Positions 53,406 to 62,553 of a stretch of DNA of 64,000 nt are shown here, one piece after another. Source of the DNA: Paenibacillus vietnamensis (GTDB lineage Bacteria; Bacillota; Bacilli; Paenibacillales; Paenibacillaceae); the NCBI RefSeq assembly GCF_020169515.1, contig NZ_JAHMHW010000010.1, forward strand, positions 121,160 through 185,159. Direction: 5' to 3'. A program made the position numbers and the translations under genes. The notes under the pieces were generated by a model that worked only from the letters and a program-made list of their open reading frames with translations, was not told the origin of the DNA and made no database searches. Each line of letters begins with the position of its first letter. Within the stretch, counting starts at the first letter, position 1.

Positions 53406-54413
53406 TTGAATAAGAGAAGCACTCGCGGAAATAACCGTTCCAAAGGACGTTTGGCATCTTTAAAGCAAACCAATCTCATCATCTATCTGGCGATAGCCAT
53501 TATTTTTGTTGGCATTTGCGGTGCATTGTACAATAATTATACGAATAAAGCCGATTCCAAGCTTCCTCTTGCCGCTTCGAATAGCGGGCAAGCCGGCGGG
53601 CTGAACAATGGGAATAGCGGAAACGAATCATTGGGAGACGGCCTCGCCCCCGCCAGTACCCTTGACCTTGAAGAGGAACAAGAGTCTGCAGAGGATTACG
53701 AGGATGTAAAGGAAGAGCCTGCACCAACTGCATCCAGCACAACGGACAAAGAAGAAAATAGGCCGACGGAGACTCCTAAGCCTGCACAGACGGAACAACC
53801 TTCGCAAGCAGAAAAGGATGCTGGAAATAAATTGACGGAAGCCCCTGCTAAAACCGTAAAGCTTCCAGCCGCCTATGTGGTCCAAAAAGGCGATACGCTA
53901 AGATCGATATCCGAAAAGTTTTATCAATCCAAGGAGCATTACGCGCTGATTGCAGAGTATAACCATATTGTGTTTATTAATAATATGAAACCCGGCGATA
54001 CGCTTAAGATTCCGGTATTGCCATCAACAGCCGGCTCGAAGGATGGCAGCCAACAGGGAAGAAAAGACTATTCGAAGCTTAATTTGCCGATTACTTATCT
54101 GATCCAGGCAGGCGATACTCTGTCGGAGGTATCCAGGATGTTTTACAAATCGGCGGAATATGTAGATGATATTGCGAAAGAAAACAAGCTTGATAAAAAT
54201 GCTGGCTTGGAAGCAGGCACCACCCTCGTTATTCCGTCCTTGAAAAAGGATAAGCCGGCCAATCATACCGTGAAGAGCGGCGAGACGCTCTACAGCATCT
54301 CCAAAAAATATTACGGCTCCGACAAATATGTGAAGCTCATTGCGAGCTACAATCATCTTGCAGATATTGAAGATGTAAAAGCCGGCACGGTGCTAAAACT
54401 TCCAAAAGCTTAG
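53406..54413 (+). CDS. Membrane-anchored protein with three LysM domains
   Basis: A 335-residue protein. After a basic start it has one membrane segment (LIIYLAIAIIFVGICGAL, about 21-38), a low-complexity Glu/Pro/Thr-rich linker to about 150, then three LysM domains (about 154-203 YVVQKGDTLRSIS, 227-275 YLIQAGDTLSEVS, 288-335 HTVKSGETLYSIS). LysM binds peptidoglycan N-acetylglucosamine, so the protein links membrane and cell wall. The start is a TTG with AAGGAGAAG upstream. No catalytic domain is present, which suggests a structural or sporulation-related role. Confidence 0.87.
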   Translation: MNKRSTRGNNRSKGRLASLKQTNLIIYLAIAIIFVGICGALYNNYTNKADSKLPLAASNSGQAGGLNNGNSGNESLGDGLAPASTLDLEEEQESAEDYEDVKEEPAPTASSTTDKEENRPTETPKPAQTEQPSQAEKDAGNKLTEAPAKTVKLPAAYVVQKGDTLRSISEKFYQSKEHYALIAEYNHIVFINNMKPGDTLKIPVLPSTAGSKDGSQQGRKDYSKLNLPITYLIQAGDTLSEVSRMFYKSAEYVDDIAKENKLDKNAGLEAGTTLVIPSLKKDKPANHTVKSGETLYSISKKYYGSDKYVKLIASYNHLADIEDVKAGTVLKLPKA

Positions 54414-54433
54414 ATAACGAATTCTGATTGAAA

Positions 54434-54455
54434 AGGCTCCGCCATAGCGGAGCCT
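54434..54455. terminator. Hairpin between convergent LysM and Nudix genes
   Basis: AGGCTCCGC pairs perfectly with GCGGAGCCT over a CATA loop. On the minus strand TTTTC follows, so it best serves the Nudix operon; the plus side lacks a T run. Confidence 0.65.
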
Positions 54456-54498
54456 CAGATTAGCCCTTTCATCCTCCTTCGGGCTTCCTCCCTGTCAT

Positions 54499-54876
54499 TC
54501 ACCCCAGCATCTCCAAAAAAGGAACATCCGCCGGAGCAAAACGATACTCCTCCAGCTCCGCCGCGCTCACCCACCGGTACTCGTCATGATCCGTCAGCGC
54601 AATTTCCCCGCTCACAAACCGCGCTCTATAAGCAAGCAAGCGTATCGTCACCGCCCCGTAGTCATGCTCGTTCACGCCAAAATACGCATACGGCTCGATC
54701 TCGATGCCCATCTCCTCCAGCAGCTCTCTGCGCAGGCACGCCTCCGGCGATTCGCCCGGCTCCAGCTTGCCGCCCGGAAACTCCCACATGCCTGCCTGGG
54801 ACTTGCCCGGGGCGCGCCGTGCGATCAGCATACGGCCTTCCCCATCTTCTATGATGGCCGCGGCCACTTCAATCAT
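54499..54876 (-). CDS. MutT-like Nudix hydrolase
   Basis: A 125-residue Nudix protein with a full Nudix box GGKLEPGESPEACLRRELLE then EMGIE. The start AAAIIEDGEGRMLIARR and the WEFPGGK stretch are typical of 8-oxo-dGTP or related (deoxy)nucleoside triphosphate pyrophosphohydrolases, which remove mutagenic nucleotides. The ATG at 54876 is preceded by AGGAGGGAG; the extension to 54918 is rejected because it would reach into the end of the MFS gene. It lies 28 bp after the MFS gene on the same strand. Confidence 0.9.
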   Translation of the reverse strand: MIEVAAAIIEDGEGRMLIARRAPGKSQAGMWEFPGGKLEPGESPEACLRRELLEEMGIEIEPYAYFGVNEHDYGAVTIRLLAYRARFVSGEIALTDHDEYRWVSAAELEEYRFAPADVPFLEMLG

Positions 54877-54904
54877 GAGCAGCTCCCTCCTAAAATCCGT
54901 TATT

Positions 54905-56158
54905 TCACATTCCGCCAACTGTAAACCGTTTCCACCTGCCGATGCAGGAAGCGCAAATGACCATTCCCATAAGCGCGATTACGCTCCAGATCATAATCGT
55001 AAGCCTCCAGCCATACTGATCGCTAATCGCCGCGATGCCGTAGATCGATACCGCACTGCCGAGATAGGTGAATGCGTTTAGAATGCCCGATATCGTCGAA
55101 ATGCGCCCGAATTGGGCAAAATGCATCGGAACCTGGCTGATCAGCATCAGATTGACCCCATGCATGCAGCTCGTCAAGATCGCCATAAGCAAGAGGGATA
55201 CCGCGGCATTTGAGGCAAAAACCACGGTCAAGCCGGCAGCGGCGGCAGCGCCTGCTCCCCATATAAACGCAGCGGATTTAAGCTCATTCCGGGCGAAGCG
55301 CTGTACGTACGAGGCGGCGGACACGCTCAGGATCGTGAATACAGGCAGGATGGCCGTACTCAAAATCGAGATCGAATTGCCGAAGCTGTAAACGTCGCTC
55401 ATATAAGTCGGCATCCACGTCGTAATGCCGTCGCGCAGAGCGCCCTGCAGCACGACGGCCAGCATAATCGGCAGCAGGCCGGAAGCCATCACGAGGGCGC
55501 CCATCCTGACCTGAGCCGGAGCTTCCTGCATCGCCTTCTCTTCGGCGTTCTCCTCCTGAACGGCGAAGCCCTTGATGCCGACAAACCAGACCAAGGCCAT
55601 GACGAGTCCTATCAAAGCCGGGATGATAAAAGCTAACCGCCAGCCGGACAGCCAGATGCAGAACGGGACAAGCAAGTAGACCGCTATCGTGCCGGCGGAA
55701 GCTGCCGTCACAATGCTTACGCTCGCTTTCCGGTAGCTGTCGCCGGAGAGCGTCTGCGCCATGATGCGCACAAGCGGCGGCCACAGCATCGCTTGAAAAA
55801 ATCCGTTGAAGCACCATACGACCGTCATTCCATATATATCGTCAATAAACGAAATGACGAAATTGCAGGCTGCCGTAGCCGCAAGCCCTGCGGTAATCAT
55901 ATACCGGGGCTTGACCCGGTCCCCGATTAAGCCAAAAACCGGCTGGCCGATGCCGTAAGCGACAAAACCCCCGATCACCGCCATGCCGGCCAGCTGATTG
56001 GAGATGCGCAGCGAATCGGCAATTTCGGAAATGGCGACGCCGTAATTGATCCGGGTCATATAGCTGACGAAATAAACGAGACAGCATAAAACGATGAACC
56101 GAAGGCCGCGCCGCTTCGGCCATTCGGCCGCAGTCGCTGCCGCGCTTATACGAGACAT
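54905..56158 (-). CDS. MFS transporter, possibly organophosphate (OPA-like)
   Basis: About 417 residues with twelve predicted membrane helices and a central cytoplasmic loop (QEENAEEKAMQEAPAQ). A loop with GQPVFGLIGDRVKPRYMI is the MFS signature between helices 2 and 3. The pattern and the phosphatase neighbour suggest an organophosphate or organic-anion transporter, but the substrate is not proven. The ATG at 56158 (GGGAAGG upstream) overlaps the phosphatase gene by 13 bp, so the pair is coupled. The preceding TTG at 56170 is less likely. Confidence 0.82.
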   Translation of the reverse strand: MSRISAAATAAEWPKRRGLRFIVLCCLVYFVSYMTRINYGVAISEIADSLRISNQLAGMAVIGGFVAYGIGQPVFGLIGDRVKPRYMITAGLAATAACNFVISFIDDIYGMTVVWCFNGFFQAMLWPPLVRIMAQTLSGDSYRKASVSIVTAASAGTIAVYLLVPFCIWLSGWRLAFIIPALIGLVMALVWFVGIKGFAVQEENAEEKAMQEAPAQVRMGALVMASGLLPIMLAVVLQGALRDGITTWMPTYMSDVYSFGNSISILSTAILPVFTILSVSAASYVQRFARNELKSAAFIWGAGAAAAAGLTVVFASNAAVSLLLMAILTSCMHGVNLMLISQVPMHFAQFGRISTISGILNAFTYLGSAVSIYGIAAISDQYGWRLTIMIWSVIALMGMVICASCIGRWKRFTVGGM

Positions 56159-56922
56159 TTGCCTTCCCAATCCTTGTTGCCCGGCACATCTAGAAGCTTC
56201 GCGATCGTTGGCGCAAGATCGATAATGCCGGCGTCAGATATGTGTTTCCCGGGTGCAAACGAGCGGCCTGTCATCAGGAACGGAATCGTCATATCCTCCG
56301 GCCGATCCGTGCCATGCGTCCGGTCGTGTCCGCCATGGTCGGACGTCACGATCACCGTATAATCTTCCGGAATCGAGCGTACGGCTCTTTCGATGCATTC
56401 CCACGAATCGTACACCGATTGGATGTATTCTTCGGACATCCAGCCGTGCCTGTGGCCGATCTCATCCACCAGCCCCAAATATAAAAAAGTGAAATCAGGC
56501 AGCAACTCGTTTATGTAGCCGATGGCCTGATCGGTCAGCTTCTGGTTAGCTGCTTCGTAGGTGTAAGCCGCGCCCGATATGAAGCAGCTGTGGGCAAGCG
56601 ACCCCGGACGGGCCAAATCGCGAAGCTCCGACCAATTATGGAACAGTCCGCATGTTTTCCGGTGCGCGGCCAGCTGCTCGAACAGTCCGGCAATCGGCCG
56701 CACCTGCGCCGTATAGACGTTTTCCAATATGCCGTGGCGCTCCGGCGGGACGCTGTGGAACAGAGACATATGGCATGGCAAAGTAACACTCGGCATTACC
56801 GTCTGCGCCTCCAGCGTGCTGCTCCCTTTTGTCTTCATTTCCTCAATAAAAGGATGGCCCGCTTTCTCCAGACTGTCGGGACGCATGCCGTCGACCAGAA
56901 TCAGCAATACTTTTTCGCTCAT
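56146..56922 (-). CDS. Alkaline phosphatase/nucleotide pyrophosphatase-family enzyme
   Basis: A 258-residue protein of the alkaline phosphatase superfamily, phosphodiesterase (NPP-like) branch. Metal-site residues are D11 in LVDGMRPDS, nucleophile T47 in PSVTLPCHMS, a D-x-x-x-H pair in LVDEIGHRHG, and D-H...H in TSDHGGHDRTHG. No signal peptide is seen, so it acts inside the cell. It lies 12 bp after the DeoR gene and overlaps the transporter. Expected role: cleave a phosphomonoester or diester taken up by the MFS partner. The ATG has TAGGAGTG upstream. Confidence 0.87.
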   Translation of the reverse strand: MSEKVLLILVDGMRPDSLEKAGHPFIEEMKTKGSSTLEAQTVMPSVTLPCHMSLFHSVPPERHGILENVYTAQVRPIAGLFEQLAAHRKTCGLFHNWSELRDLARPGSLAHSCFISGAAYTYEAANQKLTDQAIGYINELLPDFTFLYLGLVDEIGHRHGWMSEEYIQSVYDSWECIERAVRSIPEDYTVIVTSDHGGHDRTHGTDRPEDMTIPFLMTGRSFAPGKHISDAGIIDLAPTIAKLLDVPGNKDWEGKCLV

Positions 56923-56934
56923 CGGGTAGCACTC

Positions 56935-57705
56935 CTATTCGTTAATAATGTTGATGGCGTTCTTTTTGTACAGGGCATACACGTCTTCGGGCAGCTCCCG
57001 ATCGGTGATGATCGTGTGGGACGGGGACAAATCGCACAGCCTGATCGCGGCGGATATTTCGAACTTGGAGCTGTCGGCCAGCATAAACACTTCGTCGGCC
57101 TGTTGGATATAGGCCCGCTGAATATCGAACAGCTCGTGGACGAATACGCCGACCCCATGCCGCAGCGAAACGGCAGACGGAAACACAAACGCCTTGGAAA
57201 AATGAAGCCGTTTGACCGCATCGAGCGCCATATGCCCGTAAAATGCTTTTTCCTCGCGCAGGTACTGCCCTCCAATCTGGATGAGCTCGAAGCCTTCGGC
57301 ATCGCTCAGCGCCCCGAACACCTCAGGAGAATTCGTAATCACGGTAAGGCGGCGAAAATTCTCTTTTAACAGCGGCACCAGCTCCATAGCGGTACTGCCT
57401 GTGTCGAGAGCGATCGTGTCGTTCTCGCGGATGAACCGGATCGCGATCCCGGCAAGCTGCCGCTTCAGCTCCCTGTTCTCCGACATCCGGCTTTCCAGAT
57501 TGGCAAAGTGCTTCATCTTCTGGTTGGATACGGCTCCGCCGTGCACGCGCCTCAGCACCTGCTGGTTCTCCAGATATTCTAGATCGCGCCGCACGGTTTC
57601 GATGGACACGCCGAACAGCTTCATGAGCTCCGAAACGGTGACGGACGTTTTCCGGTCTAGCAGCTCCATTATTTTTATCCGTCGTTCATTTACAAACAAA
57701 TGCAA
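56935..57705 (-). CDS. DeoR-family regulator
   Basis: A 256-residue DeoR/GlpR-type regulator. An N-terminal HTH (VSELMKLFGVSIETVRRDL, then RRVHGGAV) is followed by the DeoRC sugar-phosphate sensor domain (DTGSTAMELVPLL, TNSPEVFGAL, ADSSKFE). Family members are released from DNA by a phosphorylated sugar. The start is a TTG at 57705; a second TTG at 57699 is equally possible with the GAGGAG site. It heads a DeoR - phosphatase - transporter operon, so it likely senses a phosphorylated substrate or product of that pathway. Confidence 0.88.
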   Translation of the reverse strand: MHLFVNERRIKIMELLDRKTSVTVSELMKLFGVSIETVRRDLEYLENQQVLRRVHGGAVSNQKMKHFANLESRMSENRELKRQLAGIAIRFIRENDTIALDTGSTAMELVPLLKENFRRLTVITNSPEVFGALSDAEGFELIQIGGQYLREEKAFYGHMALDAVKRLHFSKAFVFPSAVSLRHGVGVFVHELFDIQRAYIQQADEVFMLADSSKFEISAAIRLCDLSPSHTIITDRELPEDVYALYKKNAINIINE

Positions 57706-57793
57706 TCAACTCCTCACAAATACACATTGAATATAAAACGAATGCCGGAAGCTGTCAAGAGCTTTTCATTTTTCAACCAACCGTTCCTGCCCG

Positions 57794-57838
57794 GCACAAA
57801 CAAATCCAACATTTGGCTCCCAAATCCGCGATTTGTGC
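57794..57838. promoter_or_regulatory. Candidate DeoR operator cluster
   Basis: In the divergent region upstream of the DeoR gene, GCACAAA (57794-57800) is mirrored by TTTGTGC (57832-57838). A smaller palindrome CCAA-CAT-TTGG lies at 57806-57816, and CAAATC is repeated at 57801 and 57821 and inverted at 57830. Such clusters fit DeoR-type binding; no proof. Confidence 0.45.
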
Positions 57839-57935
57839 ACCCGATGGCCGAATGATTGATTGTCCGTGCATGAAAGCGCTATCTATAATGAACATGAATT
57901 TACCGATTCCACTACAATGTCAGAGGAGGCAGCAA

Positions 57936-60900
57936 ATGAAGCGTTATTGGGCACTCATATTATGTTTGGTTATGGCGTTAACGGTTTTCCCGCCGTATAC
58001 GCCGGCCGCGCGGGCCGACAATTCCCTGCTCCCGGCTTTCCCGGGTGCGGAAGGCTTCGGCTATGCGACTTCGGGGGGCCGCGGCGGAGAGGTCTATCAT
58101 GTCACGAGCTATGAGCTGACGGGACCCGGCACTTTTCACGATGCGCTTATGACGGCCGGCGATGCGCCGCGCACGATCGTATTTGACATTTCCGGCGAAA
58201 TTACGATTCCCCAGATCGTCGTGCGGAACAAATCCCATATTACGATCGCAGGCCAGACGGCGCCGGGAGACGGCGTGACGATCCGGGGGAACAATATCCG
58301 GTTCATCGATTCGCACGATATCGTCATCCGTTATTTGCGCTTCCGCATGGGAGATTTGAGCTTTAATGACGATACGATGTATTTTGAAGACTGCCAGAAT
58401 GTCATTATCGACCACTCCACCTTCTCCTGGGGAACGGATGAAGTGCTGTCTATTAAAAGCAAAAATTACGAGGATCCGAAATCCAAAAATATTACGGTCC
58501 AATGGTCCGTCATCTCCGAAGGCCTCCTCACCCACTCGATGGGCGGCCTGATCGAGATGAATACGATCACGATGCACCACAACCTCTATGCCCACAACAA
58601 CGACCGGAATCCGAAAACGAAGGGCCAAATGGACTTCGTGAACAACATCGTCTACAACTGGGGCGGCTTCCCGTATGTGGCCGGCGGCGAATCCGGGACG
58701 AAGGGCTACGGAAACGTAGTCGGGAATTATTTTATCGCGGGCCGCAATTCGGCCGATCCCGAATATGCCGTCGTTCGCGGCAACGAGAACTATCAGGTGT
58801 ATCTCGAGGACAACCGGATCGACAGCAACAAGAACGGCAAGCTCGACGGTACGGATACCGGCACCGGCCTTATCGAGACGGCGCGGCCGAGCGTCGTGAT
58901 GCCGGAGCGCTTTGAATACCCGCTCGTTCATACGGAAGCTCCCGAGAAGGCGTATGAGCATATTTTGGACCACGCCGGCTCGTCCCTTGTGCGGGATGCG
59001 GTCGATACGCGGGTCATTAACAGCGTAAGAAATCAGACGGGCGTCATCGTCGGAGATGAAGACGACGTGGGCGGCTTCCCGCCGCTGAAGCGGGACACAG
59101 CCCCCGCAGATACCGACCGGGACGGCATGCCCGACGAGTGGGAGCTCGCGAACGGGCTGAATCCGGCCGACCCGGAGGATCGGAACGGCGATACCAACGG
59201 GAACGGCTATACGAATTTGGAGGAGTATTTGAACGAGCTGGCGGCTCCCGGCTTCCCTGCAGGCTATCCGACGACACCTCCGGCATGGTCCGGTCCTCCG
59301 TTTACGCCGCCGCCGGTGGTGCCTGAACCGGATCCCGATCCGGAGCCGGTGCCAAGCATGGACGGAGACATGCTCCGTAATGTCGTTGTGAACGACAACA
59401 GCAGCAGCGGCAGCGCCAATGAGGCGAACTGGTCGGTTCAGAGCGATCTCCAGCCCGGAGATATCGTGTTCGGCGACCGGATGACCGGCAGCAAGATGTA
59501 CAAGTTCGAGTCCATCCCGGAGCACATGAAGGGGCTGGAATGGATCCGTTCGGCCGTAGGCTCCAGAAGCGCGACGAACAGCGATTTGGTCTCCTTCTAT
59601 TTGTCGGCCGATGCCGATGTGTACGTCGCTTACGATTCGAGAATTACGACGGAGCCCGAATGGCTGACCGCCAATTACGAGGATACGGGAGAGACGATCG
59701 CGGACAGCCAGCCGGTCGTGTACAAGCTTTACAAGAAGCGTTATGACGCGGGCTCCCATGTCGTGATGGGCTCGAACAATAACACGTCGAAATGCCCTTA
59801 TTTTGTAATCCTGAAGCCGGCTGAGCCGGGAGCTCAGCCTCCGGCGGCAGCGCCTTCGGAGCTGGCAGGCGAGCTGGCGGACGGTGCCGCCGTGTCGCTG
59901 AATTGGACGCCGGTTAGCGGGGCGGATGCATACCTCATCTACCGTTCCTCGTCCAAGGATCCTGTGTTTAGAGCAATCGCAAGCTCAAATACAGCCGGTT
60001 ATAAGGATGAAGCCGTGGAAAAAGGAGTCGCTTACCGCTACCAAGTATCCGCTCTGAACGCCGGCGGCGAATCTCCGCTATCCGGTGAGGCGGAGGTGTT
60101 CACCTTTGACGCCTCGCAGCCTGCCCCTTCCGCGCCTGCGGATCTCAGCGTAGCGGCGGCAAGAAGCCTTTCCGTCGAGCTGGAGTGGGCGTCGGTAACG
60201 GGTGCGTTAAGCTACACGATCTATCGGACAGCCGGACCGGACGTTACTTACAGCAAAATAGGCACAACTTCGGCCGCCGCCTATACGGATAAGACGGTGA
60301 GTCCTTCCACCGCTTATTCCTATAAAGTGACGGCGACGGGAATCGGCGGCGAATCCGCGGCATCCGGCAGCGTCGCGGCAACGACGAAGCCGCCGGTCGT
60401 TATGCCCGAGGTGCCTGCAGGACTGAAGGCCGGCGAGGTATCGACTTCTTCTTTTGCTATCGGATGGAATCCGTCGGCTGGGGCGGAAAGCTACAACATC
60501 TACAGAAAAGCGGATGGCGAGGAGTCGTTTGCCAAAATCGCCAGCGTCACTGAGGTTTCTTACGCCGATGACAGCGTCAGCGTGAGCAATACGGGCTACA
60601 GCTACAAAATTTCCGCCGTCAACGAAATGGGCGAAACTCAATTGACGGAGGAGCTGAGAGTCGGAATGCCTGTACCTGACGCGCCTTCCGAGCTCACGGT
60701 CGGGCTGGTGGGAGAAACGTTTGTCGGACTCATCTGGACCTCCCATGGCGGGGAAACTCAGGTCAATGTGTACCGGGAAGCGAACGGCGTCGTCGAAAAT
60801 CTGGGGTACGCCAAGGTGCAGACGTATTACGACCGCACGGCCGAGCCGGGCGTCGAGTACACCTATTACGTCAAAGCCCAGAACGCCGCCGGAGAATCCG

Positions 60901-61190
60901 AGGCATCGGCCAGCGTGAAGGTTAAGCCGGGACTCATGACGGTGTTGGAGAATTATACGGAGCAGTTCAAGGCAACCGGCGATTTAACCGGTCCGCTCGC
61001 TCCGCAGCTGACGAACAGCCTGAAGCAAGTGAAGCAGCATCTGGACGTTGGTTCGAAGACGCAGGCGGTGAAGTTTTTGGAGAAATATGCGGAGCAGCTC
61101 GGACAGCCGAACATGCAGCAGTACCTCTCCTCCGAGGCTGGCTACACCTTGAACTATTATACCGAATTGTTCCTGGACCGGCTGGAATAA
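57936..61190 (+). CDS. Secreted PL1-type pectate lyase with Fn3 repeats and FIMAH end
   Basis: A 1084-residue secreted enzyme. Residues 1-26 are a signal peptide (ALILCLVMALTVFPPYTPA). Residues about 35-360 are a beta-helix pectate lyase (GAEGFGYATSGGRGGEVY, then TIAGQTAPGDGVTI, the WGTDE substrate motif and NNIVYNWGG). A Ca2+-binding stretch (about 385-425, DTDRDGMPDEW, NPADPEDRNGDTNGNG) follows, then a Pro-rich linker, an unassigned beta domain (about 475-625), four fibronectin III domains (starting near 636, 731, 825 and 914) and a C-terminal FIMAH-type helical domain from about 1004. It should cut pectin outside the cell. The ATG has AGAGGAGG upstream; the longer frame from 57813 has no such site. 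Confidence 0.9.
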   Translation: MKRYWALILCLVMALTVFPPYTPAARADNSLLPAFPGAEGFGYATSGGRGGEVYHVTSYELTGPGTFHDALMTAGDAPRTIVFDISGEITIPQIVVRNKSHITIAGQTAPGDGVTIRGNNIRFIDSHDIVIRYLRFRMGDLSFNDDTMYFEDCQNVIIDHSTFSWGTDEVLSIKSKNYEDPKSKNITVQWSVISEGLLTHSMGGLIEMNTITMHHNLYAHNNDRNPKTKGQMDFVNNIVYNWGGFPYVAGGESGTKGYGNVVGNYFIAGRNSADPEYAVVRGNENYQVYLEDNRIDSNKNGKLDGTDTGTGLIETARPSVVMPERFEYPLVHTEAPEKAYEHILDHAGSSLVRDAVDTRVINSVRNQTGVIVGDEDDVGGFPPLKRDTAPADTDRDGMPDEWELANGLNPADPEDRNGDTNGNGYTNLEEYLNELAAPGFPAGYPTTPPAWSGPPFTPPPVVPEPDPDPEPVPSMDGDMLRNVVVNDNSSSGSANEANWSVQSDLQPGDIVFGDRMTGSKMYKFESIPEHMKGLEWIRSAVGSRSATNSDLVSFYLSADADVYVAYDSRITTEPEWLTANYEDTGETIADSQPVVYKLYKKRYDAGSHVVMGSNNNTSKCPYFVILKPAEPGAQPPAAAPSELAGELADGAAVSLNWTPVSGADAYLIYRSSSKDPVFRAIASSNTAGYKDEAVEKGVAYRYQVSALNAGGESPLSGEAEVFTFDASQPAPSAPADLSVAAARSLSVELEWASVTGALSYTIYRTAGPDVTYSKIGTTSAAAYTDKTVSPSTAYSYKVTATGIGGESAASGSVAATTKPPVVMPEVPAGLKAGEVSTSSFAIGWNPSAGAESYNIYRKADGEESFAKIASVTEVSYADDSVSVSNTGYSYKISAVNEMGETQLTEELRVGMPVPDAPSELTVGLVGETFVGLIWTSHGGETQVNVYREANGVVENLGYAKVQTYYDRTAEPGVEYTYYVKAQNAAGESEASASVKVKPGLMTVLENYTEQFKATGDLTGPLAPQLTNSLKQVKQHLDVGSKTQAVKFLEKYAEQLGQPNMQQYLSSEAGYTLNYYTELFLDRLE

Positions 61191-61230
61191 GTGTCTGGTT
61201 AGAGCAATGGATTAGAATGACCACAATTGA

Positions 61231-61262
61231 ACGAGGCTGCCCGTTTTTCGCGGCAGCCTCGT
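61231..61262 (+). terminator. Terminator after the pectate lyase gene
   Basis: ACGAGGCTGCC pairs with GGCAGCCTCGT over a ten-base loop. The following tract (ATTGTCATT) is only weakly T-rich. Confidence 0.65.
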
Positions 61263-61378
61263 ATTGTCATTATGCTCGCTTACCTCATTTTTGCAAATCT
61301 TACCCCGATGCATAATATCCGACGTGAATGTTTTTAGGAATTAGTGGGATATTATGCTTTGGGAGGTGTTTTTACCAT

Positions 61379-61927
61379 ATGACAAACGTATTGGAAGCTG
61401 TTACACATATATTTAGCAACTTGGTTGACAACGAGCCTGAACCGCCTATAAATGTTGGTGAAGTGATGGATTTGTGGAAATACCTGGCGTTTATCGAAGA
61501 AGCCACAGTTATTGAACAAGTAAGCAGAAACACTACAATTGATCCTGAGCTGCTTAAAATACTCGACCAAGCCATAAATATTTGCAGCTCGCAATCCGAA
61601 CGTATCCAAAAGTTCATGAAGTCATCAGGAATACCCATTCCCCCATTGCCGGCTGACAAACCAAATTCCGATGCGGATGCCGTTCCTATGGGAGTGAAAA
61701 TGACTGACGAAGAGATCGTGAACATACTGGCTGCAAAGCTGCTGCTGGCGACAAGGGAATGCTCCAGAAGTATGATGGAAGCGATACGGGTCGACATCGG
61801 CCTGATGTGGTCTAACTTTTTTTACGAACAAGCAAAGTTTGGAGCCGTTCTAAAAAGTAAAATGCGGGCACGCGGATGGTTAAAGAATCCGCCTGCTTAC
61901 TTTCCTCCGGGAACACCTAACACATAA
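61379..61927 (+). CDS. DUF3231-family protein
   Basis: A 182-residue protein resembling one half of the DUF3231 family found in endospore formers: helical, with EEATVIEQVSRNTTIDPEL, KSSGIPIPPLPADKP and MTDEEIVNILAAKL, and a terminal RGWLKNPPAYFPPG. DUF3231 proteins usually carry two such units, so this is a single-unit form. The ATG has GGGAGGTG ten bases upstream; an extension to 61328 is rejected. Family function is not established; some members relate to sporulation. Confidence 0.82.
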   Translation: MTNVLEAVTHIFSNLVDNEPEPPINVGEVMDLWKYLAFIEEATVIEQVSRNTTIDPELLKILDQAINICSSQSERIQKFMKSSGIPIPPLPADKPNSDADAVPMGVKMTDEEIVNILAAKLLLATRECSRSMMEAIRVDIGLMWSNFFYEQAKFGAVLKSKMRARGWLKNPPAYFPPGTPNT

Positions 61928-62051
61928 GCCGCAAGGGATAACAAACAGCGTTGGTGATAATTCATCCGGGCTGTTCTTTTGTTATTTAGGGGCAACGATG
62001 AAAATGAAGACTGACCTACGCCCTCGTACCCGTTTAACACAGCATTATTTC

Positions 62052-62351
62052 TTATGGAAGATAGAACGAAAAAATAATACGAGTGCAACGTACCTGTTTT
62101 AAATTTTCTTCATCTTTTTGATTCTTTATGTATTGTTTGTAGCGCATTATTGCAATAGGTAAATTTCCAGCTCCAAGAAGAAAACAAGAAATAATCGGAA
62201 TCAATTGAGGTATCGTAGGATAATTGGGGTTGCCGTCTCCTACAGGTCCTGTTTTGGGTTGATGACTATCCCAAATTCCATACACAAGGCCCACCACCGG
62301 CACTATAATACATAAGACACTTGTAACTATATGGACTACAATCCTGATCAA
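62052..62351 (-). CDS. Small membrane protein of unknown function
   Basis: A 99-residue protein with two hydrophobic segments (IVVHIVTSVLCIIVPVVGLVY and LIPIISCFLLGAGNLPIAI) joined by a Gly/Pro/Asn-rich loop, and a basic tail. The start is a TTG with GAGGAGG eight bases upstream, which supports real coding. No family recognised. Confidence 0.6.
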   Translation of the reverse strand: MIRIVVHIVTSVLCIIVPVVGLVYGIWDSHQPKTGPVGDGNPNYPTIPQLIPIISCFLLGAGNLPIAIMRYKQYIKNQKDEENLKQVRCTRIIFSFYLP

Positions 62352-62480
62352 GCCTCTGCCTCCTCGATGAAATTCTGTCGAATTCTAATTTTGAACTTAG
62401 AATTCTCGCCAAATAGACATAGGTATTATTAATTCAATGCTTTGGTACATAAATGCGTCCAGTATCTGTAACCATGACTT

Positions 62481-62503
62481 AAAAAGAGCTGCCGCGGCAG
62501 CTC
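62481..62503 (-). terminator. Terminator after the 177-residue hypothetical gene
   Basis: GAGCTGCC pairs with GGCAGCTC over two bases, followed on the minus strand by five T. It lies 50 bases past the stop codon of the 62554-63087 gene. Confidence 0.75.
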
Positions 62504-62553
62504 CTATTTCGTTTCTATAGAGTTCTTCGTTGAAGCTACCGTACCCGGAATGC

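Noticed and set aside
57978..59759. 593-codon open frame on the minus strand
   Set aside because: Antisense shadow of the pectate lyase gene, whose motifs are certain.
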